From contig PDQD01000025.1 of assembly GCA_002747695.1 (NCBI GenBank), forward strand, positions 1 to 34,453: a stretch of 34,453 nucleotides of DNA, written 5' to 3'. The DNA is from Flavobacteriia bacterium. GTDB lineage: Bacteria; Bacteroidota; Bacteroidia; Flavobacteriales; Flavobacteriaceae. Positions 18,370-26,345 of the stretch are shown one piece after another. Position 1 is the first letter of the stretch, and each line of letters opens with the position of its first letter. A program made the translations under genes and the position numbers. Below the pieces are notes generated by a model, which was given only the letters and a program-made list of their open reading frames with translations, was not told the DNA's origin and searched no databases.

Positions 18370-19347
18370 ATGAAAAAAATTTTAAGAGGGATTTTATTCC
18401 TGTGTACCTTAGCATTGATAGCCTTTGTCATATTTTATTTTTGGGCTTCATCTCCCACGCAGTCGGAGGAGGACTATGCGCAGATGATTACCTATGATTA
18501 CAAGCCCGTGACCACTCATGATTCTATATATAGTATAGTGACTTACAATATTGGTTACCTCAGTGGTATGACCAATAACCGGCCAGTGGAAAGAACAAAG
18601 GCGTTTCTTGAAACCAATATGAATTTGGTCTTAGACCAATTTGAACTATCTGACCCTGACATCATTGTTTTTCAGGAAATAGATTATGATGCCACGCGTT
18701 CTTACAGTGTTGATCAACAGGATGAAATTGCTAAGTTGGGGTATCCTTATGCTGCTAAGGCCATTAATTGGGATAAGCATTATGTGCCTTTTCCTTATTG
18801 GCCGCTAAAGGCCAACTTTGGGCAAGTTGTTTCCGGACAGTCTGTTTTGAGTAAGTATCCGCTGAGTGAACACGAGCGTATTGTTCTGCCAAGGGTAGGG
18901 GATAATCCGTTTTATAGAGATGCGTTCTATTTAGACCGTTTGGCACAAGTGGTGACGGTCAATCTTGATGGTCGAGAGGTTAAGGTTATCAATGTGCATT
19001 TGGAAGCTTTTGACAAGCCTACACGGGTAATACATACTGATGATGTTTTAGCGTTGTATAATCGATTTGCCAAGGACTATCCTACCATATTGTTAGGGGA
19101 TTTTAACAGTGACCCTGACTTTGAGAGTCCTGCGATAGATAAGATATTAAGCCAAACAGATATTGGTAATGCCGCTTTTACACCGGGCAGTTATGAAAAT
19201 ACCTATGATACAGCTGATCCATTCAAACGTATAGATTTTATCTTTTACTCTACAAATACCATTGACTATGTCGATGGACGGGTCATGAACTCATTTGCTC
19301 AGGCATCAGATCATTTACCGGTTGAAATGCGGTTTAGATTGAAATAA
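18370..19347 (+). CDS. endonuclease/exonuclease/phosphatase family protein, membrane-anchored or secreted
   Basis: N-terminal hydrophobic helix; VFQEID, SVLSKYPL, VHLEAF, LLGDFNSDP, IDFIFYS, SDHLPV. Confidence 0.88.
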   Translation: MKKILRGILFLCTLALIAFVIFYFWASSPTQSEEDYAQMITYDYKPVTTHDSIYSIVTYNIGYLSGMTNNRPVERTKAFLETNMNLVLDQFELSDPDIIVFQEIDYDATRSYSVDQQDEIAKLGYPYAAKAINWDKHYVPFPYWPLKANFGQVVSGQSVLSKYPLSEHERIVLPRVGDNPFYRDAFYLDRLAQVVTVNLDGREVKVINVHLEAFDKPTRVIHTDDVLALYNRFAKDYPTILLGDFNSDPDFESPAIDKILSQTDIGNAAFTPGSYENTYDTADPFKRIDFIFYSTNTIDYVDGRVMNSFAQASDHLPVEMRFRLK

Positions 19348-19383
19348 ACCTACATTCAAGCAGTCGCAAGTGTTCTTCAAAAG

Positions 19384-19408
19384 ACCGGTATTGGATACCC
19401 GGTTTATT
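19384..19408. terminator. weak hairpin between convergent genes
   Basis: ACCGGTAT-tgg-ATACCCGGT with one bulge and a short T-rich tail. Confidence 0.3.
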
Positions 19409-19465
19409 GAGGTATGCTGTAAATAGAGAAAGCTTTAAAGTTTTTCGGGAGTTTTTTGATAGATG

Positions 19466-19774
19466 CTAATTGTCGAAATCAGGGTCTTCACTGATGTCTA
19501 TATCCTGATCAAAGATCAAATCATCATCGTTATCATCAAAATCATCATTGTCATTATCCACTTCGTGTTCCTCCATGGAATTCTCTAACTTTTTACTGAC
19601 CTTAACCAAGTATATAGTGTCTTCGGTTTCCACTCTTATGGCATCAATAAGGTTTTTTTTGGCATCTCTAAAGTTGATAATATCCATCGCATTATAACCA
19701 TCGGGATATTTTTCTACCAAAAGATCTAAAATTTCTTTGGTCAATTTACTATAGTCAACAATGATACGCTTCAT
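19466..19774 (-). CDS. conserved hypothetical with highly acidic C-terminal tail
   Basis: Folded-looking N-terminus (DYSKLTKEILDLLVEKYPDGYNAMDIINF) then D/E/N-rich tail. Confidence 0.65.
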   Translation of the reverse strand: MKRIIVDYSKLTKEILDLLVEKYPDGYNAMDIINFRDAKKNLIDAIRVETEDTIYLVKVSKKLENSMEEHEVDNDNDDFDDNDDDLIFDQDIDISEDPDFDN

Positions 19775-19830
19775 TTGAAAAAAAATCGATATAAATTAGG
19801 TTAGTGAAATGATTTAACACTGCAATAGTA

Positions 19831-20799
19831 TTACATGTTTAAGACATATGCAAATAATAATGGGGCAACAATTGTTGCATCAGATTCAATAATGAATTTT
19901 GGGGTGTCAATAGCCAGTTTCCCCCAAGTGATTTTCTCATTGGGCACGGCACCGGAATACGACCCATAGCTTGTGGTAGAGTCTGATATCTGACAGAAAT
20001 AACTCCAAAATGGTGTATCTGTACGTTCCAGATCCTGATACAACATCGGAACAACACAAATAGGAAAATCACCGGCGATACCACCACCTATTTGAAAAAA
20101 ACCAATACCGTTGTCTGAATTTTCAGTGTACCAATCTGCCAAAAATGCCATATACTCTATGCCTGATTTCATCGTAGAGGCTTTTAACTCTCCTTTTAAA
20201 ACATAAGAGGCGAAAATATTACCCATCGTACTGTCTTCCCAACCCGGTACGACAATAGGCAGGTTTTTTTCAGCAGCGGCATACATCCACGAGTCTTTAA
20301 GATCTATTTCGTAGTAGTCTTCTAATACACCGGACAATAGCATTTTATACATAAATTCGTGGGGGAAATAACGTTCGCCGTTGTTTTCTGCTTCTTTCCA
20401 GATTTTATAAATATGTTTTTGTAAACGTCTGAAGGCTTCTTCCTCCGGAATACAAGTATCGGTCACGCGGTTTAATCCTTTTTCTAACAAATTCCATTCG
20501 TCCTGTGGAGTCAAATCACGGTAATCCGGAACACGTTTGTAATGCGAGTGTGCAACAAGGTTCATAATGTCCTCTTCGAGATTGGCGCCGGTGCAAGAAA
20601 TAATTTGCACTTTGTCCCGGCGAATCATTTCGGCAAATATTTTGCCCAGTTCTGCCGTACTCATAGCGCCGGCTAATGATACAAGCATCTTTGACCCTTG
20701 ATCTAATTGCTCTTTATAAGCCTTGGCGGCATCAACTAATGAGGCTGCATTAAAGTGTAAAAAATACTTATTGATAAAATCTGAAATAGGTGATTGCAT
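19831..20799 (-). CDS. deoxyhypusine synthase-like protein (candidate polyamine synthase)
   Basis: LVSLAGAMSTAELGKIFAEMIRRDKVQIISCTGANLEEDIMN; C-terminal SGAVPNEKITWGKL keeps the DHS catalytic-Lys region. Confidence 0.88.
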   Translation of the reverse strand: MQSPISDFINKYFLHFNAASLVDAAKAYKEQLDQGSKMLVSLAGAMSTAELGKIFAEMIRRDKVQIISCTGANLEEDIMNLVAHSHYKRVPDYRDLTPQDEWNLLEKGLNRVTDTCIPEEEAFRRLQKHIYKIWKEAENNGERYFPHEFMYKMLLSGVLEDYYEIDLKDSWMYAAAEKNLPIVVPGWEDSTMGNIFASYVLKGELKASTMKSGIEYMAFLADWYTENSDNGIGFFQIGGGIAGDFPICVVPMLYQDLERTDTPFWSYFCQISDSTTSYGSYSGAVPNEKITWGKLAIDTPKFIIESDATIVAPLLFAYVLNM

Positions 20800-20949
20800 A
20801 TTTTGAATAGGTTTTTAAAAATGATATGTAGTATTCCTTATATGATTTAATTATGACTGTCAGTACCGGTACGCTACAGGCTGAATTAGTATTGTAAACT
20901 GTTGTTTTAAGCCCGGTCTGGACTGTCAATTTATATGCTGAAAAAATGT

Positions 20950-21879
20950 TTAATCATCTCTGTCTTTAAACTTTGATATTTTAAATGTATTGTTTGTATA
21001 AGTATCTTCATCTTCTTCGGGGTCTTCTGCCGGTGCAAATTTGTAACTCAACATTTTATAGTAAAGTTTTGCGGCTAAAAATTCGGAAACTTTGCTCCCC
21101 TGTATGGGACAGAGCTCTACAAGGTCAAAACCCACAACATTTTTTTCGGTCATTACTTTTTTAAGAAATTCAAGGGTTTCATACCACATCAGACCACCGG
21201 GTTCGGGTGTACCGGTGCCGGGGAGTATAGATGGATCGAGTGCGTCCAAATCAAAGGTGATATAAACATTTTTGGTCATAAGATCCAAGGCATCCTCCAT
21301 CCAACCCTCATTATACAGCATATCATGCGCAAAAAAAACTTTCTCCTGATCCATAATAGAGACCTCTGATTTGTCCATGCTGCGAATCCCAACTTGAATC
21401 AAATTGGTATTCTGACTGGCATCATACACCGCACAAGCATGATTATAAGGACTGCCGAGATAAGTTTTGCGTAGGTCTGCATGGGCGTCTATTTGTAATA
21501 CAGTCAAATTGTCATAGTGCTCATAATGGGCTTTTATGGCACCTATGGATATAGAATGCTCACCCCCAAATAAGGTTACAAATTTTTTCTTGTTAATATA
21601 AGCCTTGGTCGTTTCGTAAACCTTTTTAAACACGTTTTCAGGGGATGATGCTTCGTCTATGGTTTCTGCAAGATAAATGCCTTCCTGAAAGACTTCTGTT
21701 CCGGTTTCAATATCATAAAGTTCCATGTTTTCAGCTGCTTCAAGAAAAGCTTCCGGTCCCTTGTCAGCCCCTTTTTGATAGGTACTTGTCCCATCATAGG
21801 TTACCGGAATTAATACGATTTTTGAAGTTCCCGGTTGCGCATTTGCTTCAGGAATTCCTGCAAAGGTTCTATTGTTCAT
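20950..21879 (-). CDS. speB: agmatinase / arginase-family ureohydrolase
   Basis: PVTYDGTSTYQKGADKGPEAFL, FGGEHSISIG, QIDAHADLRKTYLGSPYNHACAV, TFDLDALDPSILPGTGTPEPGG. Confidence 0.92.
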   Translation of the reverse strand: MNNRTFAGIPEANAQPGTSKIVLIPVTYDGTSTYQKGADKGPEAFLEAAENMELYDIETGTEVFQEGIYLAETIDEASSPENVFKKVYETTKAYINKKKFVTLFGGEHSISIGAIKAHYEHYDNLTVLQIDAHADLRKTYLGSPYNHACAVYDASQNTNLIQVGIRSMDKSEVSIMDQEKVFFAHDMLYNEGWMEDALDLMTKNVYITFDLDALDPSILPGTGTPEPGGLMWYETLEFLKKVMTEKNVVGFDLVELCPIQGSKVSEFLAAKLYYKMLSYKFAPAEDPEEDEDTYTNNTFKISKFKDRDD

Positions 21880-23266
21880 AACCTAATATATTTAAAAATT
21901 CGTTTTCGTTTTGTCGTTCTCTAAAAATTTCCGTGATAATATTTCCCGCATCATCTTTTGTGATCAAAAGATGCCTCGGCTGAGGGATAAGGCAGTGTTG
22001 CAAGCCCCCATAACCGCCTATGCTCTCTTGATATGCCCCTGTGTTGAAATAGCCTATATATAGAGGTTTATTAGCATTGTAAACAGGTAAATAAATACCA
22101 TTAATGTGTTGCTCACTGTTGTAATAATCATCGCTATCACAGGTAAGACCGCCGAGTAAGACCCGTTCATAAGTGTCATTCCACCTGTTGATTGGCAGTA
22201 ATATAAAGCGTTTATTGATGGCCCAGCTATCCGGTAATGTAGTGATAAAAGAAGAGTTAATCATATTCCATTTTTCACGGTCATTTTGTTTTTTCTGGTA
22301 CAGTACTTTGTATATCATACCACCACTTTCACCTACCGTAAAAGAGCCAAATTCAGTAAATATATGTGGAACTGGGACGCCGGCATCATCACAAGCCAGT
22401 TTAATTTGGTTGATGATTTCCTCAACCATATATGCATAATCGTAATCAAAACCCAATGAGTTTTTGATGGGAAACCCACCGCCTATGTTCAGACTGTCCA
22501 GTGTAGGACATATCTTTTTAAGGTTGACATATACCCGCATACATTTATGAAGTTCGTTCCAATAATAAGCGTTGTCCTTAATGCCCGTATTGATGAAAAA
22601 ATGTAGCATTTTGAGTTCAACCTGATCATTACTCTCAATTTTATTTCGGTAAAAATTGACAATGTTTTTATAACCGATACCTAATCTGGATGTGTAAAAT
22701 TCAAATTTTGGTTCCTCTTCTGAGGCTATTCTGATCCCCACTTTAAAGGTCTTGTTGATACCGGTAGTCAACAGATCGAGTTCTTCATAATTATCAATGA
22801 TAGGAATACAGTTGTGATGCCCATTGTTGATTAAGTCTGTAATGTTATTGATATAAGCCTCACGTTTGAAACCGTTGCATATCACATAATTATCATTGGT
22901 CAGCTTGCCTTCTTTTTTTAAACTGTTGACGATGTCAATATCAAACGCCGATGAGGTTTCGATGTGAATATCGTTTTTTAAAGCCTCATCAAGAACAAAT
23001 TTAAAGTGCGAACTCTTGGTGCAATAACAATAGTTGTAAGTGCCCTTATAATCTAATTTTTTAAACGCCTCTGCAAACCATTGTTTTGATTTTTGGATGT
23101 TTTCAGAAATTTTCGGTAAATAATTAAACTTAAGCGGTGTGCCATATTGCTCAACTAGTTGCATCAAATTTATACCATGAAAGAATAAATTCCCTTTCTT
23201 GGTTTCAAATTCTTCCTGTGGGTAGTAAAATGTTTGATCGATTAAATCTGTATAGCGTATTTTCAT
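21869..23266 (-). CDS. PLP fold-III decarboxylase, probable arginine decarboxylase
   Basis: YNYCYCTKSSHFKFVLDEAL (PLP-Lys region), SLNIGGGFP, LLGGLTCDSDDYY; overlaps the agmatinase start by 11 bp. Confidence 0.8.
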   Translation of the reverse strand: MKIRYTDLIDQTFYYPQEEFETKKGNLFFHGINLMQLVEQYGTPLKFNYLPKISENIQKSKQWFAEAFKKLDYKGTYNYCYCTKSSHFKFVLDEALKNDIHIETSSAFDIDIVNSLKKEGKLTNDNYVICNGFKREAYINNITDLINNGHHNCIPIIDNYEELDLLTTGINKTFKVGIRIASEEEPKFEFYTSRLGIGYKNIVNFYRNKIESNDQVELKMLHFFINTGIKDNAYYWNELHKCMRVYVNLKKICPTLDSLNIGGGFPIKNSLGFDYDYAYMVEEIINQIKLACDDAGVPVPHIFTEFGSFTVGESGGMIYKVLYQKKQNDREKWNMINSSFITTLPDSWAINKRFILLPINRWNDTYERVLLGGLTCDSDDYYNSEQHINGIYLPVYNANKPLYIGYFNTGAYQESIGGYGGLQHCLIPQPRHLLITKDDAGNIITEIFRERQNENEFLNILGYEQ

Positions 23267-23660
23267 TTAATATAAATCGTAAGATAATTGTAAAATAATA
23301 AATAACCTATAGTATAAATGAAAGAACTATACCCTCATTTGTATTATTAAAGAAGATATAATGACAATGCTCATAGGTTTTATTAGACCAGCAATATTTT
23401 TTATAACGACCATAGACATTTTTGATTTCTCTTTAGACTAAAATAATGTCTTTAATTGATGTTGATTTTGTACGGTGTAAACATATAAAATTTTTTAATT
23501 GACCAAACATTTTTTTGTTTTTGAAATTAAATAATTTTTCTCTTCAGAAAATCAAGGAATTTCGTCTGTAATAACGTATTTTTGCCACTTTATTAAGGTC
23601 TGCTGAAAGGTTCGGGAAAATATCAATGATAGTACCGGTTCTATAAATGAATGTTGATGT

Positions 23661-23689
23661 CAACCTAAGATGTGTAACAGCTAAGGTTG
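23661..23689. repeat. hairpin in the 549-bp gap between the decarboxylase gene and the 23816 gene
   Basis: CAACCTAAG-N11-CTAAGGTTG, one A.A mismatch, followed by T-rich TGGGTTTTAGTTTTT on the + strand. Confidence 0.4.
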
Positions 23690-23815
23690 TTGGGTTTTAG
23701 TTTTTGATACTGTGAGATCGACAGGTTTATAATCATCATTAAACACGCTGAGGCATGATTATTTTAAATATCAAAGGTTATAGGTGACCATTAAACAACA
23801 AGAAAAAATAAACAC

Positions 23816-24292
23816 ATGAAATACAGACTACTATCTAAAGAGCAGTTTGAAGCGCTGCATGAAGAATTTGCGACTTTCCTTGCCTCAAACGGTATTGATA
23901 AAGCCGCTTGGGATCGTATAAAATCCAATGACTTAAAACAAGTAGACACTTTTTTAGAACAATTTTCAGATTTGGTCTGGGAGGATGTGTTAAACCGCAC
24001 CCAATATCTGGAACATTATGCGGAACAAACCATCAATCTATTCCACTGCGAACCCAACCAAATCAACAGGATTATGGTACAAGTCAATAATACGGCTTAT
24101 GACCTGCGTACGGAAGAAGGTATTGAGTGGTTTATCAACAATTCGAATTCCCGTTTTATAGAATACCTCAAAGGCACAAAAAATTACGTCAATGAACGTA
24201 ACCTGGAATTATTTAAACTCATAGAACAAGGCGCAGAACTTTCCGATGGTGAACTCTTTAAAGCCTTGGGGCAAATTATTCAAAAGGATTAG
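23816..24292 (+). CDS. conserved Flavobacteriia hypothetical (possibly DUF6495)
   Basis: Long clean ORF MKYRLLSKEQFEALHEEFATFLASNGID...; family name from memory only. Confidence 0.65.
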   Translation: MKYRLLSKEQFEALHEEFATFLASNGIDKAAWDRIKSNDLKQVDTFLEQFSDLVWEDVLNRTQYLEHYAEQTINLFHCEPNQINRIMVQVNNTAYDLRTEEGIEWFINNSNSRFIEYLKGTKNYVNERNLELFKLIEQGAELSDGELFKALGQIIQKD

Positions 24293-24373
24293 TTGGTGTA
24301 GAATATCCCTGAAAAGTTACTACATCAGAAAGGTTGTTTTAGTAAATCTGATTTAAAATCGATATGACAGCCT

Positions 24374-24982
24374 CTAAATCATCCATCGTTTTAACTCGTT
24401 AAGGCTAAAGTGATAATTGACTACGACGCCTTTATGTTCCCCGTTGACGATGTCTCCTTTACCGGATTGACGCCTGAACCGGCGCTTGTGTTTATACTTG
24501 TTGTAAATAGTCTGTAGAACACGGCAATGCTGATAATAAAAATGCTGCTCATCAGGGTGCAACACGCAAGGTCTGTCGGTCAGAACCCAAAGAATGGCAA
24601 CAGGTATTTGTTCAGTTTTTTCAATCTTAAAATAACGTAATAAATCACTCAGATTAAGCGCCAAAGTCTCTGAAGGCACTAAGTCTGCTTGGGGCAAACG
24701 CTCTTTGACCATCATGAAAGTTCGCCTCTGGGCTTTGATTTCCAGATATGAGCGCAGCGAACCATCTTTGTGATAGATTTCAATATCCGGGTAACCGTCT
24801 TTGTGACTTTTAGCCGCTTGGTATCCGGTGTTGGTATTGATATAATCGATAATCATCTGTTCCTGCTCTTCAGCAAAAGCGACATCATCTTCAAACCGGT
24901 AATTGAGTTTACTCTTACCATCACATCTGGTAGGGCATTGTGTGCAGTCATAATGGTTGTCTGAGATTTTAATATAGCTCAT
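24374..24982 (-). CDS. putative type II restriction endonuclease, PD-(D/E)XK fold
   Basis: GYPDIEIYHKDGSLRSYLEIKAQRR = PD-X14-EIK; N-terminal CTQCPTRC; adjacent to methyltransferase; start 24982 or 25006. Confidence 0.7.
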   Translation of the reverse strand: MSYIKISDNHYDCTQCPTRCDGKSKLNYRFEDDVAFAEEQEQMIIDYINTNTGYQAAKSHKDGYPDIEIYHKDGSLRSYLEIKAQRRTFMMVKERLPQADLVPSETLALNLSDLLRYFKIEKTEQIPVAILWVLTDRPCVLHPDEQHFYYQHCRVLQTIYNKYKHKRRFRRQSGKGDIVNGEHKGVVVNYHFSLNELKRWMI

Positions 24983-25104
24983 AGTTTGATGTTTTTTAGT
25001 CGCCACAACTCCCTGATGACAGATGCTTGCTTATAGAACTTTTCCGGCTATAAGGTTTTTCAACGCTAACCTGTCAACCAACCCGGCTAATTACCCTTTA
25101 TGAT

Positions 25105-26193
25105 TTAAGGTTCCAGAGCCTTGCGAAAGTCTTGTCTCAGATCGTCAATGGAGACCAACTGTCCTTGACGTTTGACGTGCCAATACGTCCACCCGTTATG
25201 ATTGATTTTGCCTAAAATCAAGGCAGACATTTTATGAATGGATAATGTTTTATCACCCAAAGACACATGACCGTTGGCGGTTAACCGTACAGCATTCTTA
25301 CCCGCTTTATCGTATAGTAACTCATCTGTTTGTAAATAGCCTGAAGCTATCAGTTTATCAACCCCAACTCTGGGTTGTTTTTTATCCGGTATATTGAGAT
25401 ACAAGTCATTGTTGTGATCCGGTGTTACCGATTCCAGCCTTTGTTCTGCAGCCCGGATATATTGTTGTTCCCGTTCTATACCTATATACTGTCTCAAGGT
25501 GTGTTTGGCAACTGCCGCCGTAGTACCTGTGCCCATAAACGGGTCTAATACTATTTGTCCGGGTTTGGAAGAAGATAAAATGACATAGGCTAATAATTGC
25601 TCAGGTTTTTGTGTGGAATGAATTTTTTGGCCATTCTCGTCTTTTAAGCGTTCGTTACCTATACAAATCCCTAAATTCCATACGCTTCGCATTTGTTTAC
25701 CGCCATTGAGTTGTTTCATGGTCTTATAGTTGAACGTATAACGGGCATTTTTATCTTTGCTACACCACAACAAGGTCTCATTAGCATTGGTAAAACGGGT
25801 GCCTTTAAAATTCGGTACCGGATTGTTTTTAGCCCAAACCACGTCATTGAGTATCCAAAACCCAAGATTTTGCATGATATAACCTATTCGGTAGATGTTT
25901 TGGAAAGCGCCAATCACCCAAATAGAACCATCGTCCTTTAAAATGCGTTTACATTCTGACAGCCATTGTTCACAGAAAGTGTCGTAAGCTTTGTAGCTGT
26001 CAAATTTATCCCAGGAATCTTCAACCCCACTGAATTTAGTCCCCTCAGCCCTGATTAATGCACCGTCGGTTTGCATGAAATAAGGCGGATCGGCAAAGAT
26101 AAGGTCAACAGATTGTGAAGGAATTTTTTTTAACTCTTCTACGGTATCACCACTGATGATGGTATTGGTTATGGATTCTATCTTGTACTTCAA
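25105..26193 (-). CDS. beta-class adenine-specific DNA methyltransferase, CcrM/HinfI-like, with RAMA-like C-terminal domain
   Basis: DLIFADPPYFMQ then DPFMGTGTTAAVAKHTLRQYIGIEREQQYI (beta order); GFWILNDVVWAKNNPVPNFKGTRFTNANETLLW, QMRSVW, HSTQKPEQLL; start likely TTG 26193 because a -7-like box overlaps 26217. Confidence 0.88.
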   Translation of the reverse strand: MKYKIESITNTIISGDTVEELKKIPSQSVDLIFADPPYFMQTDGALIRAEGTKFSGVEDSWDKFDSYKAYDTFCEQWLSECKRILKDDGSIWVIGAFQNIYRIGYIMQNLGFWILNDVVWAKNNPVPNFKGTRFTNANETLLWCSKDKNARYTFNYKTMKQLNGGKQMRSVWNLGICIGNERLKDENGQKIHSTQKPEQLLAYVILSSSKPGQIVLDPFMGTGTTAAVAKHTLRQYIGIEREQQYIRAAEQRLESVTPDHNNDLYLNIPDKKQPRVGVDKLIASGYLQTDELLYDKAGKNAVRLTANGHVSLGDKTLSIHKMSALILGKINHNGWTYWHVKRQGQLVSIDDLRQDFRKALEP

Positions 26194-26214
26194 GGTCTGA
26201 AAAAAATTAAAAGT

Positions 26215-26222
26215 CAAATTTA
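26215..26222 (-). promoter_or_regulatory. -7 box TAAATTTG of the methyltransferase gene
   Basis: Minus-strand TAnnTTTG overlapping the ORF-track start codon. Confidence 0.4.
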
Positions 26223-26302
26223 AGCAATTTGAGGTATAAAGAAAGCCGTTCGATAAATTTCCTTAGGCGAATTCAAAGGAATATTATACAACATGAGTAG
26301 TA

Positions 26303-26334
26303 TCAAAAAAAAAGCCCCGATTTCTGTCGGGGCT
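26303..26334 (-). terminator. rho-independent terminator of yidC
   Basis: Minus strand AGCCCCGA-cagaaa-TCGGGGCT followed by TTTTTTTTT. Confidence 0.93.
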
Positions 26335-26345
26335 GGTGAAAAATA

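Noticed and set aside
24374-26217. R-M pair considered as part of a larger defence island or mobile element
   Set aside because: No integrase, transposase, tRNA or flanking direct repeat seen; neighbours are housekeeping genes
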